Part shown: positions 1 through 12,610 of the stretch, piece by piece | Layout of the letters: every line of letters begins with the position of its first letter | Position numbering within the stretch: the first letter of the stretch is position 1 | Assembly: GCF_018873765.1 (NCBI RefSeq) | Contig: NC_057923.1 | Coordinates: forward strand, 7,948,413-8,012,412 | Length of the DNA stretch: 64,000 bases | Reading direction: 5' to 3' | DNA from: Telopea speciosissima | Lineage: Eukaryota; Streptophyta; Magnoliopsida; Proteales; Proteaceae | Position numbers and translations under genes: made by a program | Notes under the pieces: model-generated | The model's database searches: none | Told to the model about the DNA's origin: nothing | The model's input: only the letters and a program-made list of their open reading frames with translations

Positions 1-660
1 TTTATTGCTAAACCGGCCATCTTTACCTAAGGTGCACCACAAAGTATCAGGTGATTCGGAGATGGGAATGTAGGAAATAATAGAAACAAGGGATGGAACA
101 AGCTGTCTAAGCCGATTAGTATCCCAAGTGAGATTATTAAAAAAAAAACAAGGACACTTTTTTAGGAAACATTCTTTGAGAAGAGTTGGGTTGGATTGTG
201 AATCTAGGAATTGACGGAATCCAATGATCAATCTAAAAGAAGGTTTCTTGACCATTTTCAATTCTTCTGAAACTAAAGGATTTTAAAGGGCTGATAATTT
301 TTGTAATACTATTTCAGGTCCAAGATCCCTTCTTAGACACAATTCTTAGATAAAAAAAGGAAGAGTTGGGAAAATAACGGGCTTTGAGAATCCTTGCCCC
401 AAGACATTGCTATCAGTCAGTAATCTCCAACCCATAACTTAAGGAGGAGAACCTCATTTTGAGTGCTGGCTTTCCTAAATCCTAGGCTACCTTTAGAAAT
501 GGGACGACAGATTTTCTTCCAGGAAACAAGAGAATTTTTCCTATTTCCTTCAGAACCCCCGTTCCAAAAGTGCAACACTGTTAATCTCTATTGGAATATA
601 AGAAAAAAATACACGAGGAGAGATAAGATGATAAAGAAAACATAGTTGGAAAATCAGGTT
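1..660 (-). mobile_element. Degenerate non-LTR retrotransposon (LINE), 3' part of ORF2
   Basis: Read on the minus strand, about 580-420 gives a broken frame with the WNGG...WKKICRP.SKG.LGFR pattern that follows the reverse transcriptase domain in plant L1-type LINEs. About 130-1 gives WDTNRLRQL...SPDTLWCTLGKDGRFS, the zf-RVT (RT zinc-binding) region. Stops and frame changes separate the pieces, so this is a fossil. The left end lies outside the window. Family membership is from motif recognition only. Confidence 0.7.
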
Positions 661-1103
661 TTTTAACTCGACTTGTCTTTCAAAAAAAACTTGGTGATTC
701 GGTCTTGTTAAACCTGGTCAAGGCAAATCACGTTTTTTAAAATTTTAATACAATAAATATGTATGAACTAGTAAAAAATAGAAAGAAAAAAAAAACAGAA
801 AAAATATGGGACAATCAAATATCAATGCATTTTGAGTTTATACCATTGAACAAAATAAGAGAGTCGAAGAGTTGAGGGTTTTTTACTATTTTACTTAATT
901 CAAATTTTAAGTGAATCGATTTTATGGTTTTTTTCTAAATGACTAAACACGTTGAGTTTGTCATGACACAGGTAAAAATATCGAATCTTATTTGACTTGG
1001 ATGATTTATGACCCAGTCTTATCATTTTTTACTTGGACTTCTTAGTCTACACAACTTTTGACTCGACTCAGACAAGTCGTACAAGTCAAAACCCGGTTTC
1101 CCA
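651..1103. mobile_element. Candidate small TIR element
   Basis: The ends are imperfect inverted repeats: a left end reading AAATCAGGTTTTTTAACTCG, and a right end whose complement reads AAACCGGGTTTTGACTTG. The interior is AT-rich with repeated GACTTG/GACTCG motifs. I could not fix a convincing target-site duplication. It lies between the LINE remnant and the RCL1 promoter. Confidence 0.35.
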
Positions 1104-1383
1104 AGCATGGAAGAAAGAACCAAAAATAAAACAAAAGGAGATATCAGCTCAGCACAGATTCGGAGGGCTTGGTCCCAGGTCCACCTGGATGATCGGAGGG
1201 CCAGGAATCAATACAATCAGACGATCGATACGAGGCAGATAGGTAAGGACCATGAACAAATCGATGCTCCCAATTCCATTTGGCTTCTCAACAACCTGGG
1301 AGTAAGAAACCTTCGTAGTCGTTTCAGAGGTGGCGGCGGGAGAGAGCAGCAGCAGAGGCAGCGGCAACGAGCAACGAGCAACA

Positions 1384-4300
1384 ATGGTGAAAACGTCGTA
1401 CATGAGGCTTAAGGGAAGCCAGCAGCTCAGGCAGCGCCTCCTGCTCTCGACCCTGGCGGGCACCGCTATCCTCATTGAAGACATTCGACCCGACGATACA
1501 TGGCCTGGTCTCCGCCCTCACGAGATCTCTTTCCTCCGATTACTTGAGAATATCACTGACGACTGTGTTGTTGAAATCAACGAAACCGGTATAACGTTTA
1601 TCCCACAAATTTGTGTATTACGTTTAGGGTTTAGGGTTTATCTTTTTTCCTTTCATTCTTTGTGTTACAGGAACAAAATTGAAGTACAAGCCGGGAGTTT
1701 TGATGGGCGGGAGGCATCTCGTGCATGACTGCGGTCTCAGTCGATCAATTGGGTATTTCCTGGAGCCTCTGGTCGTGCTTGGTTTGTTCGGAAAGAAGCC
1801 CCTCTCGATAAAGCTCAAAGGTTCGATCTTTATTCGTTTTTTTCCTCCCTGCTCAACCTGTATCTTCCAATTTGTTGTTGGGATTTGGTTGGCATAGTTA
1901 CAACTGATAATTTCCGAGAGTTGCAGTACGAGCTTGTTAGAGAGTCTAGACCATGGATTTAGGAACACCGAGAATTTCATTTAGCTGGGGGTGCCATCTG
2001 TTGAGACTCTTGACAAAGCTGTGATTCTAGAATGGTGTCCAAAATCCAGGATTGTTTTAGATGCTCTGTTTTGGGAGAAACAAATTTGATTTCCAGACAT
2101 TTAAGGTCGTTAAACCAGTGTTAGGTTTTCAATTTGTAGATGTTGATAAGCCGAAGGTGCCCCTCCCTGCATTCTCTCAATCAATTGACCTTTCCAATTC
2201 TGTCTCCCAAGAGCCCGAGTTGATACTTGTTGCTAGAAAGATGTTTTGTATCTCATCTGAATCCCCATATTGGAGGTGCCTTCAGTCAACCTTTGGGGAA
2301 TCAGCTACTTCCTTTCATCTTGTAGCATAACCTAGTCCTCTCAGAACTACCACACTCACTAAGCACATTCATCTTGACCTGCAGTCATTGTCTCACGTTC
2401 TCTATGTTCTCTTTAATTAGAGGATAAAGTTGCATCCCTTGTATTATGTAATGTATTCTCCTCTTCAGAAAGCTTTACTAGTCAACCCGTTTTCACTTGT
2501 TGTATATTTGCTTGATGACAGGAATTACGAATGATTCCAAGGATCCATCTGTCGATACTTTCCGGTCAACTACTCTTCCTATGCTCAAGCGCTTTGGAGT
2601 TCCTTCAGAAGGTTTGGATCTAAAAATTGAGAGCCGTGGAAGTCCTCCTGAGGGTGGTGGTGAAGTCATTCTCTCAGTCCCTATGATTCAAAATAGTTTA
2701 TCAGTGAGTCCTTGCGTTAATGGGAGTTTCCTTTATTAGTTTATTTAGTTGTAAATAGTTGTTTCATTCATAAATACGTTGTTTTATCGATTTTTCTTCC
2801 CTTCAATGGTATATTTTTTACTGCAGGCAATTACTTGGGTTGATGAAGGAATGGTTAAGCGGATAAGAGGAGTAACATATTCTACAAGAGTCTCCTCTCA
2901 GTTTGAAAACACTATGATTCATGCAGCTCGTGGAATCTTTAATCAATTGCTTCCTGATGTTCACATAGCCACTGACCATAAATCTGGTTCACAAGCTGGA
3001 AAGTATGGTTTGTTATCTAATTTCATCTTTTATGTTAAGAGGGTTTTTGTCCATAGACCGATTAATGGAAGGAAAGCCCCTGCTTCAGTACTTGAGTTTA
3101 TCTGTAGTTAGATCTTCTAAATTAATTGTCATTTTATATGTACTTGAGCTCATGGAAAGTTTGATACCTTGGCAGATCACCTGGCTATGGCATTTCTTTG
3201 GTTGCCGAGACTACATCTGGCTGCTTCATGTCTGCTGATACTGCGGTTTGTCATGCAAGGGGGAAAGACACAGATGTTCTTGAAGATGAGGAGCAGGAAG
3301 AGCTGAAGCGTCCTGAAGATGTTGGTGAGCAGATTGCTTCGGTGCTGCTTGGAGAGATTGAACAAGGGGGAGTGGTGGATTCAACACACCAGGTACGTCT
3401 ACTTTGGCATATTATGGTATCGTTCTCTTGTTTGTTATAGGGGTGTAAAAGAATATAATTGAATAGTTTACTTGATGTTTTGACCGTCATTTTGCTTTAA
3501 AATGTTCTGTTGGGCTGTTTTCCATTTTTAACGATACTTAATTATGGTGAAATGTCTACTTGAATATAATTTTATAAATATTTTTTTTTCTCTTGGTTAA
3601 ACTTATTTCTTGCTTCTTTTTGGTGAGGAAAAAAATAATAATTAGGCATACCAATATTTTGTCTGACTCATCTTACTCATTTGTCAACAACAAGGTCTCA
3701 CCTGTCCGCTGTCTGGGTCTGAACCAACTAGGTTTTTATCTGAATTAAATACTGGATTGGGTTCAGATTTGTTATTCTGACAACTCAATCTGGTTTGACC
3801 AAATTAGTTATGGTACAATATATTAGTGGTTCATCTCACTAATAGGTTTGGAGCTTAAATCCCCCCCCCTTGCAGAGTTATACTGATCTTGGATTTGTCC
3901 AATTTCTTGCCACCCTAACACATAGTGCCTCTCAAAAGCAACATATCATGCATTTTTGTTGTGATTTCATCAATACCTCTATTGAACTGGAGCCCTGCAA
4001 AGAACTTTTGCCAAGTTCACAGTGGTAATTGCTATGTAAACTTCTGTACAAGCACACATTTGCACCCTAACACATTGTTGTCTTAGAACCAGATAGAGTG
4101 CCATGTAATTCCACTTACGGAAGAAGATATACATATATCAAATACAAACAAGTGAATTTAAAATATAATTAAAAAAGAAATTTTCATATTTTGGACATGA
4201 TTTTCTGACCAGTGAAAACTATTTTAGAATTCAATCGTACTCAAGTGTATGAGGATTTCCATGTTTCTGCAGAGATTTTTAGTCAACAAATTGGGTATTT

Positions 4301-4531
4301 TTTTTTGGATTTGTTATGCAGGGCTTGCTGTTTCTTCTTTGTGCTTTATGCCCTCAAGATGTTTCCAAGGTACGTGTTGGGAAGCTCTCACCTTATGGCA
4401 TTGAGACACTGAGACATATCAGAGATTTCCTGGGCGTCAAGTTTGTTATCACACCGGAGCCAACAACGGGGACAGTTATACTCAAGTGCATTGGATCAGG
4501 ATTAAAAAACCTCTCAAGAAAGATTTCATGA
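1384..4531 (+). CDS. RCL1: RNA 3'-terminal phosphate cyclase-like protein (RCL1), six exons
   Basis: Exons are 1384-1588, 1671-1820, 2522-2703, 2827-3002, 3176-3392 and 4322-4531. All introns are GT-AG, phases agree throughout, and the frame is 379 codons plus TGA, close to the usual length for plant RCL1. The N-terminus MVKTSYMRLKGSQQLRQRLL and the following TWPGLRPHEISFLRLLE are typical of the RTC/RCL family. Later blocks include GLSRSIGYFLEPL, KSPGYGISLVAETTSGCFMS (spanning exons 4-5) and RPEDVGEQIASVLLGEIEQGG. In the known family RCL1 is a non-catalytic cyclase relative that binds the GTPase BMS1 in the nucleolar SSU processome and acts in early 18S pre-rRNA cleavage. The start has a good context (ACAATGG) and matches the conserved family start. 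Introns 2 and 5 are the longest (701 and 929 bp). I see no defect, so it is probably functional. Confidence 0.95.
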
Positions 4532-5310
4532 ACAGCACAAGATCAGCTGCTCATCTGTGGAACAATGTGTTTTCCTGTAGTCTCAAGATCATAGACGCAA
4601 GTTTCTTACATTTGTAAATTCATGGTAAGACTGAACGGGATGATGCACGATTGCCAACTCAAGGTGTATTGCACCATTGGATGAAACACTAGACTATGAG
4701 GGTGCCAGCAGTGGGTATGCATTGACATCCTCTCATCCTCTGTCGCAGCAAATTGATACCATTTTATCAAACTTTTAACTGCGCTAGAGTTTTGTAGCAA
4801 ATTGCTTCCCATTTTGACTGATGGAAGAGTTTTGTAGCAGTTGTATTACCTTGATTTTTGCATTCAGATAAACTATAAACTTTCTTCACCCTTTTCTTCA
4901 TGGTCTCCTACTTCAGTTTAAATAGAAAATATTTTGCATGTGTTGTCTCAAAAGCAAAAGATATTGTACAATTATGTTGGGCAAAATTTTGGAAAACAGT
5001 TTTTTCTGGGATGTTTCCCCATCCCAACCCACCAAGAACTTTTGCAATGTTTATGCTAGTTGTGGTTCATCTTTAAGCATTTGGTGAAATCGAAATGATC
5101 ATGGTTGTGGTTAACTCTTACCCAATCAAAAAGGACAAAATGGGTTGGAGCATCCATGTAGTTACAGCATTTGTATATTTAGAGATGCAGTTTTGAAAAT
5201 TCAGATTATGGATCTCAGATGCAAGAAGGTCTAATGCCATCAGATTGATGGTAAGGGAAGGAATAGAGGTGAGATTTGTTCAGCATCATCAGAACTCTTC
5301 AAAAAAAAAA
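4532..5310. other. Downstream flank of RCL1, no gene seen
   Basis: The RCL1 3' UTR should lie within the first few hundred bases. The rest is AT-rich and ends in a run of ten A, where the long-TIR element was inserted. I find no coding or repeat signature here. Confidence 0.4.
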
Positions 5311-5558
5311 GAGGGGGAATTTCTTAGATCTACGAGATTAAAAAAAAAATTACAAGATAAGTATAATTTAAATTTATTTTACAACCACAAAATTTAGATT
5401 TTGAAAAGATTTACCTAATCCCCAAATTAGTTAGTTCTCTTCCCATTCAACAAGAAAATATAACTAAACTTCTTAAAATACCCTCTACCATCATTTTGTT
5501 TCCTTACCGGTTATCATAGGAACACTGGTAAGTATTGGCTCTCCCACTCTCTCTCTCT

Positions 5559-5795
5559 CTATGTGTCTTTCTCTACCCTTGTTTTAGCTTTCGTTTTTTC
5601 CACTTCTTCTTCGTCTCGGGCTTCCCCTCCCCGTTGCACCCATTCGAGGACTTCCTTGTGATAAACCTCACCAAGCTTGAGTGCGAGAGGTATAGCAGCA
5701 CCAATAACCATGCACCCTTGCGATGTCTGGTCATGGTGGTTATGGGATACGCATGATGTACTCAGTGCCTGGTGGCATACAAGCGTTCTGTCCAA
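5559..5795 (-). pseudogene. Coding-like fragment inside the long-TIR element, unidentified
   Basis: The minus strand is open for 78 codons. It includes GCMVIGAAIPLALKLGEVYH followed by an acidic/lysine-rich tail (EEEVEKTKAK). This looks like an exon end rather than random sequence, but I do not recognise the family. It has no obvious start or complete gene structure. It sits between the TIRs, so capture from a host gene is the simplest explanation. It could still be a chance frame. Confidence 0.3.
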
Positions 5796-6020
5796 CTACC
5801 ATGCGGTTTCACTTGCAGAGCTCTGTATTTGCAGCGGAAAGAATTCCACCTTAAACTACGAGTCAGGTGAACAATCCGGCTCCGGCCCATTATATTTTAC
5901 GAAGCATGATCACACACTCGAGAATTCTATCAAAAACCAGTTCCATAGGTTAAAATGAACTACATGAAGAAAGGACACATTTGAACCAAGAAACTCACGA
6001 TTTACACATGGAAGGACAAC

Positions 6021-6180
6021 CTAGGGGAATGTTGGGTCCAGGTCAGATCTTGACATCACCAAAATTTCTATTTTCAAGGGATTCTTGCCATTAATATCGT
6101 GGAAATCAGCTCTTCTTCCAGAAAGGCTTGTTGCCTTAGCGACATTGACTGAAATCCCAGCTTTATCAAAAGGATTTCCA
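6021..6180 (-). pseudogene. Second coding-like fragment inside the long-TIR element, unidentified
   Basis: The minus strand reads GNPFDKAGISVNVAKATSLS and then GRRADFHDINGKNPLKIEIL, with a T-rich stretch before it that resembles an intron 3' end. It has the same orientation as the fragment at 5559-5795, so both may derive from one captured gene. I do not recognise the protein. Confidence 0.3.
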
Positions 6181-6883
6181 AAAAAAAAATAAAAATAATA
6201 TCTATGTAGGAAATCAAAAGCTATTGTTGATGAAACTTTACAACAAAAGAGATGGGGGAGGAGAGAGAGAGAGGGAACAGACTCGTGTTGTAAAATACAA
6301 AGAGAGGGAGGCGCTGTCAAGAGTGCTCTAGTGTCAAACTATTGATATTTTACTAGTTATGCTGCCATTAATGGAGTTTTCTGGACGCCGTTACCCTGTT
6401 GATGCCGGAGTTTCCCCCTCTAAGCAAGCAAACCGCTACAAGGAAGGGGGAAAAAAAAGAGGCTACACTAGGGGCAGAGAAAAAGCAAATACTCACTGGG
6501 TCTGCCTGTGATAACCACTAGAGGATTAAAACAGGGAGTCAAGGACTCATGAAGGTGATTAACCAGTGGAAGAGGGATAAACGAGATAGAGTGAAGCACC
6601 TTGCACTTCACCAGCCCGGGAACTCAATGAGAGTTGTGCAAACAGTTAAACTATTAAGCATTAATTATCATTAGCCTTTCTTTTAGGAAAAAAGTGATGT
6701 CAAAGGGTATTTTAGTAAGTTTAATTATATTTTCTTGTTGGGCGGGACGAACACTAATTAATCTGAGGATTAGGTAAATCTTTTCAAAATCTAAATTTGT
6801 AAATGTAAAACGAATTTAAAATGTACTTATCTTGCAATTCTTTTTTTAATCTAGTAGATCTAAGATATTCCCCCCAAAAAAAA

Positions 6884-8045
6884 CCCTCATATTCTGTACT
6901 CAATTCATCTCTATTTGGTGAAGGTGTATTACATGCATAAAGACCTTTTAAAAATCCTTAAATTAATTCATAAAATAACTTTTAATTACATTCACTCATT
7001 CAATATAAGTACATAAACTCAAAACAGAATACTAGCAGCTTACAACCACACCACATGAGTTTTAACATATCCTATGCCCATTAAGGCGTAGTCATCCTCC
7101 AAACTTCATTATTCAAATGAGTTTGTCTCTTTCCAAGCACATGTGAACATTTTTCTTTTGGGAACCATTCTCATGGGAGCGCATGGGCCATGTACACGTG
7201 GCAGCCAATAAGAGCGTGAGTGCTGGCACATTGAGGGGTAGAAATTCCCTCGTTCATGGGGGCGGGGTGATCATTTCCACCCCCAATGTGTTTGGGTGTG
7301 TCCCTGCATCCTATGCAAGGAACTTCTCTCTTTTTTTTTTTAATTTATCGGGGAATACAATGAAGGGGCTTGAACTGGGGCCGGCTTGGAGCGTGGGCTC
7401 TATTGCGCCAAATTCATAGCAGTTGTCCTTAGCTCATTGGCATTTAATTGATAGAGAATAAACATAAAGGGATCTTCTTATTAATACCTCTTAAGATATG
7501 ACTTTATTTTTGGACAAAGTTTTCCTCCACCCAAAAAACGGTTCATCCACCATCCTAGAGTTCACAAACCCCTCCTTATTTTTTCTACTCTTAGTTTAAC
7601 ACACTTTTTCCATTTTAGTCCGGGTAAAATGTGTAAAAGATTTGCACAATGCCAACTTAATTTTAAAATTGCATGTTGACACCCCTCATAAGACTCGGAT
7701 TACTGTAGCACACGCCCTGTAAAGTATCTCATATGCCCCCCCTTTTATTTTTAATGTGTTCCTACAATGCCCCTCTTCCAAGGCAAGAAACTGCACATTG
7801 TCTGTGTGGCAAACCCTCTCCCATGGTACATTTTATCATTTCACATGTTCACTTGAAAAAGCATGCGAAACAATAACTTTTTAAACTGACATAATGGCAA
7901 ATCATTTTCAAATAATTTTGAAAATCCTTTTTTTACCTTTGACTTAAATAACTTTTCGGAATAAGACAAGGGGCAATCAAAAGAATGTTACATGTTTTAA
8001 ATACACTTATAGAGGTGTCATTCATACAATCTCATATATAAATAT
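6884..8045. other. Intergenic, no gene seen
   Basis: AT-rich DNA. Around 7160-7320 is a GC-richer stretch with CATTTCCACCCCCAATG and GTTTGGGTGTGTCCC, resembling the GTCATTT/GGGTGCAG MITE ends seen near 63.1 kb, but I cannot bound an element. No RNA gene or conserved frame was recognised. Confidence 0.35.
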
Positions 8046-11000
8046 AGGGAGAGGGATTCATATGCTAGCAGTGTGTAATAGAATCTTGCATTCTAGCATC
8101 TTATTGATTGTCAAATCTCGATCTCTACATCTCAGTCGTTCAATCCGTTAGTTGTTACAACCCCACATTCTCCACTACCTCTACACCATGTCTCTCTCCA
8201 CTCGCCATTGCATCTATTGCCCACTGGTGTGGGTTCATGGAGGATCCCTTATCATAGTTGAGACTGGTTTCCCGTCTACCCTTCCTAAGCTCATCTTCCC
8301 GTAGCCACTATCCAACCTTTCCCTCCATCAATCCCTTGCCTTTTTCCTCCCTCCTGAACTCGACAACCAACCTCCCTGCTTTGTTTCCCATTTTTGGTCG
8401 CATATGTATCCCTTCACCCCCGCAACCCCCTATACGAACCCCCTTACCCACGCCTTCCACCACAAATCGTCCATGGCCTCTGCACCCCTAACCTCTCCTT
8501 CCACCCACACCTAACCATCATTGTAGCCACTGCTCCCCCCATCTCTCCCCCATGCCACATCCTCCTCTCTTGCTGCTCTATCGTGCAACCCTCACCCCTT
8601 CTGCTAGAAAACCAAAACCAGAGCGAAAAAATTGATTTGTATCACAAGTCCTAACACTGTTGCCCTTAACCGTCTATTGTTTATGTTGTGTCTGAGAGTC
8701 CATTTCTTTCTTGGGAAAATGGCATCATCAGTGTTGTTCTAGGAAGCTTTGAAGTATAGACATGGAAAGGGGGAGGGATCTTTATGCCAGTGGTGCGTGA
8801 TAGAATCTTGCGCAGTAGCATCCTATTGATCGTCCAATCCCCATCTATGCATCTTAGCCATTCAACCCATCAATTGTTGCAACCCCACACTCTCCATCGT
8901 TGCTACACCCTCTTTCTCCCCACTCCCTGCTACTGCTGCATCTCCCTTGCAATTTTCCCCTCCCCCCATCTTTGTATGCCGGTCCCTCTCTCTCACCCTT
9001 CTTGTGGCCTCCCTATCTCTTCCGACAAAAAAAAAAAAAAAAAAACCCAAACTTGCAAAATCGATCTGAATCACAAGTTCGGTATCATTGCCCCAATGCC
9101 CTTGATTGTCCATTGTGTGTGTTGTGTCTTCAAATCCATCTCTTTTGGGGGGAAAAATAGGATTATTGGTGCTATTCTTGGAAGCTTTGATGATGAGACG
9201 ACACCACTATCTCCTTCCAGTGATGAGAAAGGGAAATATGGACATGAAAGGGGAGAGGGATCTATACTCTAGCGGTGTGTGATAGAATCTTGCACAGTAT
9301 CCTCTTATTGGTCGTCGAATCCCCATCTCTGCATCTCAGCTGTTCAACCCGTCAATTGTTGCAACCCCATACTCTCCACCGCCGCTACACCCTCTCTCTC
9401 TCTCTCTCTCTCCCCCCCTCTCCTCACTCGTTGTTGTCACTGCTCCATCTCCCATTGCTAGTCGCACTCTACATTCCGTCATAACTCCCACCGCTGGTCA
9501 TCCATGGGCTCTGCACCCTTGAACTTTCCTCCCACCCACACCTAAGGGTGTCAAAGCCTATTCCAAACCGGTAAAACAGACCGAGACAACTCAAACCGAT
9601 CCTTATCGATTTGTTTTGGACGGGGGTATGATGAGATTGGTTAAAAACAGGACCGCAGCGAACCAATCTATATCCAATCAAAAAATTGAACTGAATGAAT
9701 CCAATAAAAAAAATCATTGAATATAAGGTTATGAGTAGGTGAATTGATTATCCATTGATTTCAATATTAGTAAGAATATTTCTGGTTGTAATGGAGAATT
9801 GTTACAAATCAATGACGTATGAGGTGATGAACAGGGAAATTGATTTGTAACAATGCTTCCATTAATCTCCTTGTTCAATATACAAGATTAGTTAGACAAT
9901 CCAATGAATGATTTGATAGTAGGGTTCATTTTGTGATTTCAATAGTAGTTTTCTTCTCGCTAATAGTTATTCATTGATTTCAATATTAGTTATCTTCCCC
10001 TTACAATGATAAATAATTATTTGATTTGTAACAATGATTTCGTTACGAACTCTATTTATCCATTGACTTCAATATAGTTATCTTCCCCTTACAATTATAT
10101 TCCTCTTTGTTTGGAATCTTTGGATTTTTTTTTGATAGAAGGAATCTTTGGATTACAACATGAACACGTCAAATCAATTTTTCTATTCGTGATTGTTTAC
10201 TTGTTTGACTTGGGGAAGATGATTTAAAGTGCGTTTATCGAATCTTTCCTCACTATAAGCGGTGAATGTAAATCAATCTAAACTGGTATTAACCCGATAT
10301 CGAAAAATCAAAATCGACCGAAAACCAAAGTTCCTTAATGGTTTGGTTTTGGTCTCACTCATTCCTGGACCGAAACCGATTCAGCCTTATCGAACCAACC
10401 ATTTGACACCCCTACCTATACGTAACCATCACCATAGCCACTGCTCCCTCCACTTCTACCCCATGCCACAACCCCCTCTCCTACTCCTCTGCCGTGCAGC
10501 CCCCTCATGCCCTTCTTCCACCAGAAAACCAAAACCTGAGCCATAAAAGTGATCTGCATCGTTGCCCCCGCTACCCTTGATAGTTCGTTGTGTTTGTTGC
10601 ATTCGAAAGTTCATCTCTTTCTTGGGTAAAATGGCATCATTGGTGTTGTTCTTGGAATCTTTGATGATGAAACAATACCACTATGTCCTTTTGGTGATGA
10701 GAGAGGGAAGTTTGGACATGGAAGCATAACATGGTAAGGTCGACAAGGGAAACCTGTATAACCGATCTAATTCTATTTCTGGTATGTCATTATCACAACA
10801 ATAAGAACATCAACTGCAACAACAGTGCAGAGGCCATGGGCGATCGATAGCAGGGAGAGGGGGGAGATGCAGGGGTGTGCGAGCAAGTGAGGAATTTTGG
10901 GGCTAACCGGGCAATAGATGATAGTGGTGGTGGATTGCAAGTGCCAGTGATGGGGGAGAGATGCAAAGAGGAGGGATGGGGTGGAGCTCACAGCGGATTG

Positions 11001-11115
11001 CCAATGGATCACAGGTGATGTAGGACAGTGATATTGAATGGTTGAGATGCCTTCAATATAATCTAATGATCAATAAAATGTTGCTATGCAAGATTCTATT
11101 ACACTATGTTCGTGT
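8046..11115. repeat. Tandem composite repeat with an inverted right end
   Basis: Three direct units start near 8046, 8769 and 9251. Each opens with GGGAGAGGGAT/GGGGAGGGAT, then a GCTAGC/CTAGCGGTGTGT-like stretch and (T/G)ATAGAATCTTGC, then CAACCCCA(C/T)A(C/T)TCTCCA, and closes with CTTGGAA(G/T)CTTTGATG-type sequence. From about 10770 to 11115 the opening segment recurs in inverted, diverged form, ending near GCAAGATTCTATTACAC. The whole block therefore looks like one terminal-inverted family with internal unit duplication. No protein was recognised. The open frames here are pyrimidine-rich and probably non-coding. Confidence 0.65.
9543..10414. mobile_element. hAT-like element (TAAGGGTGTCAA ends) nested in the composite repeat
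   Basis: The left end is TAAGGGTGTCAAA and the right end TTTGACACCCCTA. It interrupts unit 3 of the surrounding array. Unit 1 has the uninterrupted CCCACACCTAACCATCA, while here the same sequence is split around the insert. The interior is AT-rich with CGAAACCGAT-type subterminal motifs and no transposase. The target duplication is not clean. Confidence 0.55.
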
Positions 11116-11892
11116 GTGTGTGCAAGTGGAGAAAAATTCTCTGTGGAAGAGTATACCACCCACGCTCAGACATAGCGGGGGATGATCACCCTATCCCCCA
11201 TGATGCCAACGCGTGTACTCTCATTAGCCACCTGTGCGCAAGGTCCACGCTCCCCCACAAAGAATGCTGACCCAATATCTACATTATTTTTCGATAAATA
11301 TATAGTATATAATTGGAGAAAAGTTTTTGGTCTATTGTTCGAAGATGAGACATCATGATCTGGAGTCATTCACGACATTAATACTCCCATTATTGAATAA
11401 AGTTACCATAATGCTTCTTACTAGCATTCAAGAGTCATTATGACTTATACCTTTCTATGCCACCGACTGAAAAACCTCTTCCCTATCTAGGGGTTGTCAG
11501 GGTCAATCGGGGCCAACCTGACCCAACTTAACCCAGCATAACTAGGGTCAATCAAGGCTAGGCCTGGATTGAAATATCCTAGCTTGACCTTTGGGCTAGG
11601 CTGGGTTTTAAAAAACTCCCCACCAAGCTCGACATGTTTGGACTTTTCACCCCTATATGAAATTTTAATCATTAGGTGTCTAGCAATATTTGAACTATGT
11701 ATTAGTTCAATATTAAGTTGAATCATTTACCCTCTCATGTATTTCCATGCTTCATTAGGTGGTCTTGGAATCCTTTTGGTTTTGCTAATTGACATACTCT
11801 CCTAAAGCTATTGACAAAATTTCAGTCCCATCTAACTAGTCACATTGAAGATACGATACACACCATGTGACAAGGTAGGTAAGTTTTTTTTT
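11116..11892. other. Intergenic with a possible small MITE at 11489-11655
   Basis: No gene was recognised. About 11489-11655 starts TAGGGGTTGTCAGGGTC and ends TTTTCACCCCTA, resembling the TAGGGGTGTCAA family described elsewhere in the window, but the target duplication is unclear. Confidence 0.35.
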
Positions 11893-12169
11893 GGGTTTTT
11901 TACAATTACCACCCAAAAAACTTTCATATTTACTATTACCCCCCCCCAAAACTTTGAAACAACTATTACCCTCCCCTGTTGCATACTAATAACTAACTGG
12001 CCCCCACAGTTACAGACCCGTAACGGAGGGGGTTAGTCGTGAGAGTGTGCCGTTGTCACGGATTTTTTAGGACCAAAATGCCCTTTTGGGGTGGTAATTG
12101 TAAAAAACTTCCACCCCATCACCGTCCCTTCTTCTTCTTCTTCCTGCTCACATCACTACAAGAAAAAGG

Positions 12170-12610
12170 GTCTGTCGCGGCATTTTTAGACGGGTCTTAG
12201 CGGCGCTTATTGGTAAACGCAGGCATATATAAATATTTGACGGCGTTTACTAACAAACGTCGGTATAGAAAGTATATTACCTAGAAATCATGGTGTTTAT
12301 ATGTAAATGCCGCTATAAATACATATTTGGGGCGTTTGCTTTGAATTGCGGGTATATAACAATACAACGGCATTTATTTGTAAACGCCGTAGTATCATAC
12401 TATATTTACCACCTGCCGTATGTATTTTCGTGGGTTTAGGAAAAAGTGACGTTACATCTTTGGGGGCGTTTGTTTTGAAATGCCAGGGTATGTAACAATA
12501 CAACGGCGTTTACAAATAAATGCCGTAGTAGCATACTACTTATATCTATTTTCGGGCGTTTAGAGAGAAGCGCCGTTATATGGAAAACAATATCACCACG
12601 TTTTTTATTA
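12170..12610. repeat. CACTA left subterminal hairpin repeats
   Basis: About seven short palindromic modules of the form (G/C)GGCGTTT-n-AAA(C/T)GCCG, for example at 12239-12266 and 12505-12528. They are the counterpart of the array near the right end. Confidence 0.75.

Larger units (their letters stand above)
5311..6875. mobile_element. Long-TIR DNA transposon (MULE-like, non-autonomous)
   Basis: About 180 bp at the left (5311-5491) is repeated in inverted orientation at the right (about 6696-6875). Shared blocks include TTAGATCTAC, AGATTTTGAAAAGATTTACC and CAACAAGAAAATATAA. The ends are GAGGGGGAAT and (complement) GGGGGGAAT. Flanks are A runs on both sides (5301-5310 and 6876-6883), compatible with an A-rich 8-9 bp target duplication, as MULEs make. 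No transposase is visible. The interior carries coding-like pieces on the minus strand, so it may be a Pack-MULE. Superfamily assignment is inference from TIR length. Confidence 0.7.

Noticed and set aside
1149-1521. Antisense frames of 65-111 codons opposite RCL1 exon 1
   Set aside because: They lie opposite a well-supported coding exon and its 5' UTR and have no family features.
8258-9484. Proline/serine-rich frames (up to 162 codons)
   Set aside because: They arise from C/T-rich repeat units that occur three times with frame-shifting differences. No conserved protein signature.
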